From assembly GCF_004137245.1 (NCBI RefSeq), contig NZ_SDWS01000007.1, positions 186,001-250,000 on the forward strand: 64,000 nt of DNA, read 5' to 3'. Both the position numbers and the translations under genes were made by a program. Source of the DNA: Nocardioides glacieisoli (GTDB lineage: Bacteria; Actinomycetota; Actinomycetes; Propionibacteriales; Nocardioidaceae). This document shows positions 51,842-59,838 of the stretch, piece after piece. The notes below the pieces were generated by a model. That model was not told where the DNA came from. It was given only the letters and a program-made list of their open reading frames with translations, and made no database searches. The number at the start of each line of letters is the position of its first letter. Position 1 is the first letter of the stretch.

Positions 51842-53020
51842 CTACGCCAGGGCCAGCGTCGCGTCGAGCACGAAGGCGGGGTCCTCGAGCCGGTCGCCGT
51901 AGACCTCCCGGAGCTGCCCGACGCGGTAGCGCACGGTCTGCGCGTGCACGAAGAGCTCCTCGGCGACGGCCTCGCGGCGGCCGTGGTTCAGCAGCCAGCT
52001 GCGGAGCGTGTCGGTGAGCTTCTCGGCGGTCGAGGGGCGCAGGTCGGCGAGCGGGGCGAGCACGCGGGCCCGCAGGTCGGCGCGGGCGTCGGCGTCGGCG
52101 CCGAGCACGAGGGCGGCGAGGTGGTCGTCGGTGTCCACGAGCCCGGACAGGCCGAGCGCCGCGCAGCGCACGGCCCGTCGGTGGGACGCACCGACCTCGA
52201 GCCAGGGCGTCGACGGTCCGACGACGGCGTCGGTGCCGCGGAGCGCGGAGAGCAGGGTCGGGCGTGCCGTGGCCGAGCCCGTGCTCGGCACCAGCAGCGA
52301 CGCGTGCCCCTCGGGCAGGCCGGGCACGTCGTCGGGCTGCAGGGTGGTCTGGTCGAGCGCGGTCAGCGCGTGGGAGACCTGCGACTCCGGGAGGACGAGG
52401 GCGGTGAGCGCGCCCGGCGGCTCCCAGTCGGCCCGCTCGGCGGCGGCGTTCACGGCGTCGGCCGGGGCGCCGGTGAGCAGCGCGCGGGCGAGCCGCTCGA
52501 GGTTGCGCTGCCGGACGCGCCCGCTGCTCTCGAGCTCGTCGGTGTGACCGGCCACGGACGCGGCCGACAGCTCGTCGATGTAGGCGAAGACGAGCTCGGC
52601 GAACCGCGCGAGCTGGCCCGCGGCCACGCCTGCCTCGACCGCCACGTCGGACATGTGGTGCCACGAGGACCGGGCGCCGATCCGGTAGGCCGCGAGCAGC
52701 GCCTCGACCGTACGTCCCTGGCGGGCCTCGCCGCGGCCGAGCTGGTAGGCGCCCTCGATCGCCGGCGCCCTCGGCGCCTCGGCGTCGAGCCTGGTCGCAA
52801 GGGTGAGGAAGCCGCCGAGCGCGAGCTGCACCGCGTTGCGGATCACCTCGCCCATCCGCCCGCTCCACGCGCCGGCATAGCTCGGCACCTCCTCGACGAT
52901 CGAGAGCACCGCGCTGTCGGCGATCTCGGCCAGGTGGGAGCGCAGTGCGTCGGTCACGACGGGATCGAGCCCGACAACGGTCTGAATTTGTGTGGTGGGG
53001 CGCACAGGATGGGTGGCCAT
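51842..53020 (-). CDS. PucR/CdaR-family transcriptional regulator
   Basis: 392 residues. An N-terminal domain (about 15-180) of unknown ligand, a GGDEF-like fold in the middle and a C-terminal HTH_30 (LLNHGRREAVAEELFVHAQTVRYRVGQLREVYG). The ATG at 53020 has CTGGAG upstream; a longer frame continues past the operator and is unlikely. Divergent from the reductase/desaturase pair, which it may control through the palindrome at 53041. PucR-type regulators often respond to catabolites. Confidence 0.85.
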   Translation of the reverse strand: MATHPVRPTTQIQTVVGLDPVVTDALRSHLAEIADSAVLSIVEEVPSYAGAWSGRMGEVIRNAVQLALGGFLTLATRLDAEAPRAPAIEGAYQLGRGEARQGRTVEALLAAYRIGARSSWHHMSDVAVEAGVAAGQLARFAELVFAYIDELSAASVAGHTDELESSGRVRQRNLERLARALLTGAPADAVNAAAERADWEPPGALTALVLPESQVSHALTALDQTTLQPDDVPGLPEGHASLLVPSTGSATARPTLLSALRGTDAVVGPSTPWLEVGASHRRAVRCAALGLSGLVDTDDHLAALVLGADADARADLRARVLAPLADLRPSTAEKLTDTLRSWLLNHGRREAVAEELFVHAQTVRYRVGQLREVYGDRLEDPAFVLDATLALA

Positions 53021-53040
53021 CGTGACTCCAGGGGTTGTCT

Positions 53041-53057
53041 TTGTTCGCAGCGAACAA
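53041..53057. promoter_or_regulatory. Perfect palindrome, candidate operator
   Basis: TTGTTCGCAGCGAACAA: two 8-base arms around a single central base. It lies between the PucR-type gene and the ferredoxin reductase gene, 20 bases from one start and 66 from the other. It does not match the SOS box. Likely bound by the PucR-type protein or by a desaturase regulator. Confidence 0.75.
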
Positions 53058-53123
53058 GAGTCTAGCCCCGATTCACGTGTGCAGGGCAGGAAGGAACGGC
53101 CCGGATCCGCGACATTTGACGAC

Positions 53124-54242
53124 ATGAGCACGACTCTCGAGCCACAGGTGCGTGGCAAGCGCGTACGCGACCAGCTGGTCCGCGTCGCCGAGGCCGCCAC
53201 CACGCCCTACCTCCCCGCCGACTTCATGGACCTCTTCGCCCCGCTCCGTTCGGGCGGCGACCTCCGCGGCCGCATCGAGTCCGTGCACCCCGAGACCGCG
53301 GACGCCGCGACCATCGTGATCCGCCCCGGCGCCGACTGGGCGGGCCACGTGCCGGGCCAGTACCTCCGGATCGGCATCGACGTCGACGGCGTACGCCAGT
53401 GGCGCGCGTACTCGCTCACCCACGGCCCGCGCCGCGACGGCCGCATCTCCATCACCGTCAAGGCCGTGCCCGACGGCCTGGTGAGCAACCACCTCGTCCA
53501 CGAGGCCCGTCCCGGCACGCTCGTCCACCTCGAGCAGGCGGCCGGCGAGTTCGTCCTCCCGCCCGCGGGCGGCAAGTTCCTCATGGTCACCGCCGGCTCC
53601 GGCATCACGCCGGTCATCGGGATGCTGCGCAACCTCTACCCGAGCACCGACGACGGCGTCCTGCGCCTGCCGCGCAGCGAGGTCCACGACATCGTGGTCG
53701 TCCACGTCGCGCCGAGCCACCCCGACTCGATCTTCATCCGCGACCTCGAGTCCCTCGCCGCCGCCGGCGCGATCCGCCTCGTCGCGAGGTACGACGACGA
53801 GCACGGCGTCCTCGACGTCGACCACCTGGCCGACCTGGTGCCCGACCTCGCCGAGCGCACGACGCTGGCCTGCGGGCCGGCCGGCTTGCTGGACGCCCTC
53901 GCCGCCCACCACGAGGCCGCGGGCATCACCCTGACCACCGAGCAGTTCCGCACTGCCCGCGTCGAGCCCGGCGACGGCGGCACCGTGAGCTTCACCTCCG
54001 GCACCACCCTCGACCTCGACGGCGCCACGCCGATCCTCGACGCCGCCGAGGCTGCCGGCCTCCTCATGCCGAGCGGCTGCCGGATGGGCATCTGCATGGG
54101 CTGCGTCATCCCGCTGCGCGAGGGCAGCGTGCGCGACCTGCGCAACGGCGCCATCACCACCGCAGTCCCCGGCGAGACCGGCGACCTCAAGGTGCAGACC
54201 TGCATCAACGCCGCCGCCGGCCCCTGCCACATCGACCACTGA
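53124..54242 (+). CDS. Ferredoxin reductase with a C-terminal 2Fe-2S domain
   Basis: 372 residues. FAD domain with RAYSLTHGP (about 90-98; RxYS motif), NADP(H) domain with GSGITPVIGMLR, and a plant-type ferredoxin domain at the end with SGCRMGICMGCV ... TCINAAAG (four cysteine ligands). This is the layout of Rv3230c, which feeds electrons to the acyl desaturase DesA3. It is 32 bases before the desaturase gene. The exact electron donor is assumed to be NADPH. Confidence 0.9.
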   Translation: MSTTLEPQVRGKRVRDQLVRVAEAATTPYLPADFMDLFAPLRSGGDLRGRIESVHPETADAATIVIRPGADWAGHVPGQYLRIGIDVDGVRQWRAYSLTHGPRRDGRISITVKAVPDGLVSNHLVHEARPGTLVHLEQAAGEFVLPPAGGKFLMVTAGSGITPVIGMLRNLYPSTDDGVLRLPRSEVHDIVVVHVAPSHPDSIFIRDLESLAAAGAIRLVARYDDEHGVLDVDHLADLVPDLAERTTLACGPAGLLDALAAHHEAAGITLTTEQFRTARVEPGDGGTVSFTSGTTLDLDGATPILDAAEAAGLLMPSGCRMGICMGCVIPLREGSVRDLRNGAITTAVPGETGDLKVQTCINAAAGPCHIDH

Positions 54243-54274
54243 TCCAGACCTCCCACGACCCCCAGGAGCTCGAC

Positions 54275-55507
54275 ATGACCACGATCCAGAAGAAGGCCGT
54301 CCTCGGCCAGGCCAACCCGATCGCCCACCTCACCGAGGCGGACATCGAGCAGCTCGGCATCGAGCTCGACGCGATCCGCCAGGACATCCTCGACGACCGT
54401 GGCGCCGACGACGCGGCCTACATCCGCCGCGTGATCGACATCCAGCGCAAGCTCGAGCTCGGCTCGCGCGCGGTGCTGCTCTTCAGCGCGTTCCCGCCCG
54501 CGTGGGTGCTCGGCACGCTCGGCCTGAGCGTCTCGAAGATCCTCGACAACATGGAGATCGGCCACAACATCCTCCACGGCCAGTGGGACTGGATGCGCGA
54601 CCCCAAGATCCACTCCAGCACGTGGGAGTGGGACATGGCCTCGCCGGCCGAGCAGTGGAAGCACAGCCACAACGAGCTCCACCACACCTACACCAACGTC
54701 ATCGGCAAGGACAACGACCTCGGCTACGGCATCATGCGCGTCGACGAGGACCAGCCGTGGACCCCGGCCTCGCTCGCCCAGCCGGTCTTCTGCTTCATCA
54801 ACGCCGTCTTCTTCGAGTACGGCATCGCCGCCTACGACCTCGAGCTCGGCTCGGTCATCGCGAAGAAGCAGACCAAGGACCCCGACTTCCGCCGCCGCGC
54901 GAAGCAGGTCCTCGGCAAGATCCGCAAGCAGGCCACCAAGGACTACGTCGTGCACCCCGTCCTGTCGATCCCGACCGGCTCGTTCCTGCCGACCCTCGCA
55001 GCCAACTTCACCGCCAACATCGTGCGCAACCTCTGGTCCAACTCGGTCATCCTCTGCGGTCACTTCCCCGAGGGTGTCGAGACCTTCGAGAAGCGCTCGA
55101 TCGAGGGCGAGACCAAGGGCGAGTGGTACGTCCGCCAGATGCTGGGCAGCGCCAACATCTCCGGGTCCAAGGCCCTGCACGTCATGACCGGCAACCTGTC
55201 CCACCAGATCGAGCACCACCTGTTCCCCGACCTGCCGTCCAACCGCTACGCGGAGATCGCGCCCAAGGTCCAGGCGCTCTTCGAGAAGTACGACCTCACC
55301 TACTGCGCCCGTCCGATGCCCCAGCAGGTCGCGTCGGCCTGGCACAAGGTGATCCGTCTGTCGCTCCCCAACGGCTGGTTGGCCACCACGAACACGCGCA
55401 ACGCGCCCCAGCAACTTGCCATCCTCTACAAGATGGCGACCGGTGACCGACGTACGCGTCGCCTGCTCGGACGCAAGCTGGAGAGCGAAGCACGGGCCGC
55501 TGCCTGA
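54275..55507 (+). CDS. Acyl-CoA desaturase (delta-9 type)
   Basis: 410 residues. The three histidine clusters of a di-iron membrane desaturase are present: GHNILHGQ, HSHNELHHTY and HQIEHHLFPDLP. Membrane helices lie between them, with hydrophobic segments near 60-80 and 215-255. AGGAG sits 6 bases upstream of ATG 54275. Coupled with the preceding ferredoxin reductase to make monounsaturated acyl chains. Similar in arrangement to Rv3229c/Rv3230c. Confidence 0.9.
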   Translation: MTTIQKKAVLGQANPIAHLTEADIEQLGIELDAIRQDILDDRGADDAAYIRRVIDIQRKLELGSRAVLLFSAFPPAWVLGTLGLSVSKILDNMEIGHNILHGQWDWMRDPKIHSSTWEWDMASPAEQWKHSHNELHHTYTNVIGKDNDLGYGIMRVDEDQPWTPASLAQPVFCFINAVFFEYGIAAYDLELGSVIAKKQTKDPDFRRRAKQVLGKIRKQATKDYVVHPVLSIPTGSFLPTLAANFTANIVRNLWSNSVILCGHFPEGVETFEKRSIEGETKGEWYVRQMLGSANISGSKALHVMTGNLSHQIEHHLFPDLPSNRYAEIAPKVQALFEKYDLTYCARPMPQQVASAWHKVIRLSLPNGWLATTNTRNAPQQLAILYKMATGDRRTRRLLGRKLESEARAAA

Positions 55508-55695
55508 CGGTTTCCACACTCTTTGCCACTTCTTGCCACGGAATCCGCTGGACTGGACCTCCGTACCGATTGCGGATCATCAGTAGTTGTACGGATGTAT
55601 CAGGAGCACACTGGGACCATCCTTCCTATCAACGGGATATCGATCGTGGGGATCGAGACACGGATGAACCAGACAACACATCAGGGAGGCACCCG

Positions 55696-55845
55696 ATGAT
55701 CAGGGTCGGTGCAGTGGGGCAGAAGGACCGGCCGGCGACGGCCACGACGTCGTACGACGTCCGTGCGGAGACGCCACAGCCGGTGATCCCGCGCCAACGT
55801 GGCGCGGTGGACACCAGCTCGGCATCTCGACCGCCGGCTGCCTGA
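55696..55845 (+). CDS. Small 49-residue protein of unknown function
   Basis: ATG 55696 has a strong ribosome site GGGAGG 6 bases upstream and the ORF is followed within 10 bases by two strong hairpins, so it appears to be a separate gene. Sequence is polar, starts MIRVGAVGQKDRPATAT, has no signal peptide or membrane segment. The leader before it (55508-55695) is long and AT-richer than the region; I see no known riboswitch. Similar small proteins were not recognised. Confidence 0.55.
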   Translation: MIRVGAVGQKDRPATATTSYDVRAETPQPVIPRQRGAVDTSSASRPPAA

Positions 55846-55852
55846 CCTGGTC

Positions 55853-55925
55853 GCGGCGACCTCTTTGGGGAGAGGTCGCCGCGGCACGGTTCTCATGGAC
55901 CGGCTCACGCTTGCGTGAGCCGGTC
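55853..55925. terminator. Tandem hairpins after the small protein gene
   Basis: GCGGCGACCTCT-TTGGGG-AGAGGTCGCCGC (55853-55882) and GACCGGCTCACGC-TT-GCGTGAGCCGGTC (55898-55925), both perfect. Together they form a strong transcription stop. The remaining 55926-56080 stretch carries no gene. Confidence 0.8.
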
Positions 55926-56094
55926 CTTCGGCGTGTCCGGACGGGTGGTGCCACACCTCGGTCCAGCGGTCTGGACCGTCTTCCGAAGACTTCCCGAAGG
56001 GTTCGCCTAGTCGCCTCCGCCGCCCTCGGGCGCTCCTAGCCTTGAGGGTGTGGCGGTCCGTGGGGGGCCGCTCCAGGCATCAGAGGAGTCCGCA

Positions 56095-56340
56095 ATGCGG
56101 AGGCACAAGAACGACAGCAGCGAGACCTGGGACGTCGCGGGTCGGATCAAGGCACTCGAGCAGTTCAGCGGTCCGCTCGTGGTGCGGCCGCGGGCCGAGG
56201 CCGACGCGATCCCGGTCCATGAGTCGGCGCCGGTCCGGGTGCCCGTGCCGAGCCGCTCGCGGATCTTCGTCCGCGGGGCCGAGGGCTTCGGCGCCTACGC
56301 CGACCTCACGGTGACCGCACCCCGTCCCGCGACCGACTGA
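56095..56340 (+). CDS. Small 81-residue protein of unknown function
   Basis: ATG 56095 has GAGGAG (56083-56088), 6 bases upstream. The protein is polar, with no signal peptide; an acidic start (SSETWDVAGRIKALEQF) and a basic middle. The same frame extends upstream to 56050, but the ribosome site favours 56095. No family recognised. Confidence 0.55.
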   Translation: MRRHKNDSSETWDVAGRIKALEQFSGPLVVRPRAEADAIPVHESAPVRVPVPSRSRIFVRGAEGFGAYADLTVTAPRPATD

Positions 56341-56422
56341 GCGACTGACCAGCTCGACCATGATCGCCGGCCACCGGCCGAGCCTCCCCGGGGAGGGCCA
56401 TCGGCTCGCCTAGGGTCTCCCG

Positions 56423-57907
56423 GTGGTCTGGCTGGTCGGTGCGCTCCTCCTGCTCTGGCTCGCCTGGGGTCCGATCGTCCTGCTCCTGGCCGCCGTGCTC
56501 CTGTGCGTCCCGCGCGTCCGCTGGTGGGTGCAGGACCGCGCGCAGCCCGACGCCCGCTCGGTCGGCATCGTGGCGGCGACCGTCACCGGACTCGTCGCGG
56601 CCATGGTCGCGATCCCCGACGGCTGGCTGCCCATCCCGCCGGCTCCGGGCGCGTGGGCCGTGCCGGCCTACGTCGGCCGACCGGCCGCGCCGCACCCGAT
56701 CGCCACCGAGGCCCCGCAGAACCCGCACCGCGCCGCCGGTGTGCCGGCCTCCCGGCCCGGGCCGCTCGGCCTGCAGCCCGAGGTGGACACGGCGTGGCTG
56801 GGCACGCAGCGGTGCGGCGACCTCGCTCCCACCTCGTCCGGCGTGCTCGTCGCCCGCTGCACCGAGGGCCCGACCTCGCTCCTGCGCCTCGTCGATCCGG
56901 AGACGCGCAGGACCACGGCCACGCACGACCTCGGCGAGGTCGACGACGACGCGGCGTGCGCGGGCGACGCGTTCTACGTCGACGACCGCGACCGCGCGGT
57001 GGTGGCCGCCGAGCGCACCGTGTCGGCGTACGGCACGGCGGGGTCCGAGCTCGACGTCGACGGCACCTGGGACCTGAAGCCGTGGATCCCCTTCGGCGAC
57101 TGCGTCGTCGGCATCGCCCCGGACTGGGCGGGCCTGGTCTGGTGGGTGTCGCGCGACGGACTCGTCGGCACGATCGAGCCCGCCTCGGGTCGCGTCGCCG
57201 TCCTCGACCTGGCCGAGCCGGTCCGTCACGGCCTCGCGGTCGATGAGGGAGGTGCGTACGTCGTCTCGGACGCCGCGCTCCTCCGGCTGGCGGCCGGCGC
57301 GGACGGCACGCCGGAGGTCCGCTGGCGCACCGGGAACGCCGACAGCGGGTCAGCCCCCGTGCTGCTCGACGGTGGAGTCGTGGCCGTCACCGACGAGCAG
57401 GAAGGGCGGCTGGGGGTGGTCTTCCTGGCCCGCGACTCCGGGGCGGCGCTCTGCCGGCAGGCGGTCTTCGGGAAGGGTGCCGGTGCCACCGACAGCACGC
57501 TCGCGTCGCTCGGCCGTGGCGTCGTGGTCGCCAACAACCACGGGTACTCGTCACCGCGGAGCACCCTGCTCGGCTTCACGAGCGACCCGGGCATCGCGCG
57601 CGTCGACCTCGCGGAGAGCGGGTGCGTGCTGCGCTGGACCAGCGACGCGGTCTCGCCGAGCTCGGGCGCGACGGCCAGCTGGCCCACCGGGCTGGTCTAC
57701 GCGTGGACCAAGCGACCGTCGCTCACCGGAGTCAGCGCCTGGTACCTCACCGCCCTCGACGCCGTGTCCGGCCGCGCGATGTGGAGCGTGCGCACGGGCA
57801 CGGGGCTGATGGCCGGCAGCGACGGCTCCCGGATCACCCTCGGCGCCGACGGCTCCGCCTGGCTGGGCACCCTCGCCGGCCTGGTCCGCGTCCGCGACCG
57901 CAGCTGA
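56423..57907 (+). CDS. Membrane protein with an extracellular beta-propeller-like domain
   Basis: 494 residues from GTG 56423 (TAGGGT 6 bases upstream). Two N-terminal helices (about 3-30 and 45-68), a proline-rich linker, then repeats of about 60 residues with W/D-rich strands (for example DLAPTSSGVLVARCTEGP, VVAVTDEQEGRLGVVFLARDSGAALCRQ, TALDAVSGRAMWSVRTGTGL) that resemble a PQQ-binding-like propeller. Function unknown; convergent with the SDR gene. Confidence 0.75.
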   Translation: MVWLVGALLLLWLAWGPIVLLLAAVLLCVPRVRWWVQDRAQPDARSVGIVAATVTGLVAAMVAIPDGWLPIPPAPGAWAVPAYVGRPAAPHPIATEAPQNPHRAAGVPASRPGPLGLQPEVDTAWLGTQRCGDLAPTSSGVLVARCTEGPTSLLRLVDPETRRTTATHDLGEVDDDAACAGDAFYVDDRDRAVVAAERTVSAYGTAGSELDVDGTWDLKPWIPFGDCVVGIAPDWAGLVWWVSRDGLVGTIEPASGRVAVLDLAEPVRHGLAVDEGGAYVVSDAALLRLAAGADGTPEVRWRTGNADSGSAPVLLDGGVVAVTDEQEGRLGVVFLARDSGAALCRQAVFGKGAGATDSTLASLGRGVVVANNHGYSSPRSTLLGFTSDPGIARVDLAESGCVLRWTSDAVSPSSGATASWPTGLVYAWTKRPSLTGVSAWYLTALDAVSGRAMWSVRTGTGLMAGSDGSRITLGADGSAWLGTLAGLVRVRDRS

Positions 57908-57917
57908 GCAACGCCGG

Positions 57918-58847
57918 TCAGGGCCAGGTGAGGCCCACCGTCTCCTCGCTCAGCTCCCAGAGCCGCCGCTGCGCCATCTCGTCGCGCGCCAGCGGCGTCG
58001 ACCCGACGATGCGGGGTCGCCCACCGGCCTGCCCCGGGCCACCCGGTCCGACGTACGTCCCTCCCGGCAGGTCGGCGGTCGCCGCCATCAGGGCCGGCCA
58101 CGCACCGGCCTCCGCGGACTGCGAGACGGCCTTGACCGCGGCGTCGAGGATCGCCGCGCCGCGCGCCTCGATGCCACGCATCTGGCCGTTGACGACGAGG
58201 TGGGTGCCGGCCAGCCCGGGGTGGGCGGCGAGCGCCGACACCGGCAGCCCGGCCCGGCGCAGCCGTCGGTCGAGCTCGTGCGTGAAGAGCAGGTTGGCGA
58301 GCTTGGTCTGGCCGTAGACCATCCACCGGCTGTAACGCCGCCCGGCCCGCGGGTCACCGAGGGGCGCCGACCGTGCCATCCGGTGGGCCTGCGACGACAG
58401 CGTCACCACCCGGCCCGCGCCGGACGCGACGAGCTGGTCGAGCAGCAGGCCGGTGAACAGGAACGGCCCGAAGTGGTTGGTCGCCATCTGCGACTCGAGC
58501 CCGTCGGACGTGCGGCGCAGCGGCGGGGCCATGATCCCGGCGTTGTTCACGAGCAGGTGGACCGGGCCCAGACCGGCGGCAGCGGACGCTCCCTCGCGCA
58601 CGGACCCGAGGTCGGAGAGGTCGACGACGACCGTGTCGAGCCGGGCCTCCGGGACCCTGGCCGTGATGGCCTCGGCGGCCGCGTCGAGCTTCGCGGGCGT
58701 ACGACCTGCGAGCGCGACGCGGGCACCGTGGCGGGCGAGCTCGAGGGCGGTGTGGAAGCCCAGCCCGCCCTGCGTCGGGCCGGTGACGACGGCCGTGCGC
58801 CCGGTCAGGTCGCCGATGTCGTCGATCGTCCAGGCTGACTCGCTCAC
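57918..58847 (-). CDS. SDR-family oxidoreductase
   Basis: 309 residues. Cofactor motif VVTGPTQGGLGFHTALELA (about 20-38), LLVNNAGIMAPP, YGQTKLANLLF with the active-site Tyr and Lys. Matches the retinol-dehydrogenase-like SDR group. GTG start overlaps the upstream mycothiol-enzyme stop (GTGA). The pair may act on the same substrate or share regulation only. Confidence 0.87.
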   Translation of the reverse strand: MSESAWTIDDIGDLTGRTAVVTGPTQGGLGFHTALELARHGARVALAGRTPAKLDAAAEAITARVPEARLDTVVVDLSDLGSVREGASAAAGLGPVHLLVNNAGIMAPPLRRTSDGLESQMATNHFGPFLFTGLLLDQLVASGAGRVVTLSSQAHRMARSAPLGDPRAGRRYSRWMVYGQTKLANLLFTHELDRRLRRAGLPVSALAAHPGLAGTHLVVNGQMRGIEARGAAILDAAVKAVSQSAEAGAWPALMAATADLPGGTYVGPGGPGQAGGRPRIVGSTPLARDEMAQRRLWELSEETVGLTWP

Positions 58848-59686
58848 GGCGTCACGCCCATCGCGGCCACCACGCGCTCGCCGAGCCCGGTGTCGCCCGA
58901 CATGCGTACGACGCCGGGCTCGGCGGCCCGGCGCCCGCCGGCCAGCACGATGAAGGTCTCGCGGTCCATGCCGAGCGTGACGGCGGGCGTCGCGTCGTCG
59001 GGCGTCGCGTCGTCGGGCGTCGCGACCCGGCCGCGCCCGTCCTCGCCGACGACGGCCGACACGGGCTCGTGCCCGTCCACCTCGAGGCGTACGACGTCGC
59101 CCGACGGCGCCTGGGCGCGCTTGCCGACGATGAAGGGCAGGCTCTCCATCAGGTAGGTGGCGCTGTGGAGCGCGGGTGCCGAGTCGAGGTTGCCGGGCAT
59201 GCCGAGCGCACGGCGCACGTCCTGCTCGTGCATCCAGATGTCGAGCGGCCGGTTGCGCAGGAGCAGTCCGGTGGTCCAGCCGATCGCGCCGAACAGGCCG
59301 GGGGCGGGGACCGATCCGTCGGTCGGCGGGTCGGCGAGGAGCTGGGTGTGCCGGGCCGTCGTGGACTCGCGGATCTCGGTGATGAGGTCGTCCGGCGTCT
59401 CGTCGCGACGGACCACGACGCCCTGCTCGGTGAACTGGCCCATCGTCCCGATCGCGTGCGGCGCGTCGCCGATGTCGACCTCCTCGTGACGCCGTCCGGC
59501 GAGGAGCGACTCGAGGTGCGCGGTGTGGGCGGCGACGGCGTGGACGTCCCACCCCGGCAGGTCGGTCGGGGTCGCCCATTGGTCCTCGTCGACGTGCTCG
59601 AGGACGCGGGTGAACGAGTCCACCGCCTCCCACCACACGGCGACGAGGGCGGCGAGGCGGGCCCGATCTGGGGTGGCGTCGGTCAT
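58844..59686 (-). CDS. Mycothiol-dependent maleylpyruvate-isomerase-family enzyme
   Basis: 280 residues of the DinB-like/MDMPI fold: DLPGWDVHAVAAHTAHLES and DIWMHEQDVRRAL carry the metal-binding histidines and Glu. C-terminal domain (about 190-280) with the short repeat TPDDATPDDATP coded by a tandem DNA repeat at about 58984-59027. Family members use mycothiol as cofactor. TAGGCT lies 6 bases before the ATG at 59686. Substrate unknown. Confidence 0.85.
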   Translation of the reverse strand: MTDATPDRARLAALVAVWWEAVDSFTRVLEHVDEDQWATPTDLPGWDVHAVAAHTAHLESLLAGRRHEEVDIGDAPHAIGTMGQFTEQGVVVRRDETPDDLITEIRESTTARHTQLLADPPTDGSVPAPGLFGAIGWTTGLLLRNRPLDIWMHEQDVRRALGMPGNLDSAPALHSATYLMESLPFIVGKRAQAPSGDVVRLEVDGHEPVSAVVGEDGRGRVATPDDATPDDATPAVTLGMDRETFIVLAGGRRAAEPGVVRMSGDTGLGERVVAAMGVTP

Positions 59687-59838
59687 GGGCGAAGCCTAGG
59701 GCTCACCCGTAGGGGTCATGGCGGGACACACGTTCACCCAATCCCTCCATTCCGCACCGCTGGGAGATGCTCGCCGCCTAGCGTCAGTGGCACCGACCGG
59801 GCCGAGACGCGGCGCAGCGGCCTCACTGGGGGAACTCC

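Noticed and set aside
55540..55565. SigR/SigH-type promoter for the small protein gene
   Set aside because: GGAAT-N18-GTA has a mismatch in the three-base -10 motif and is not supported by a second copy, so I did not annotate it.
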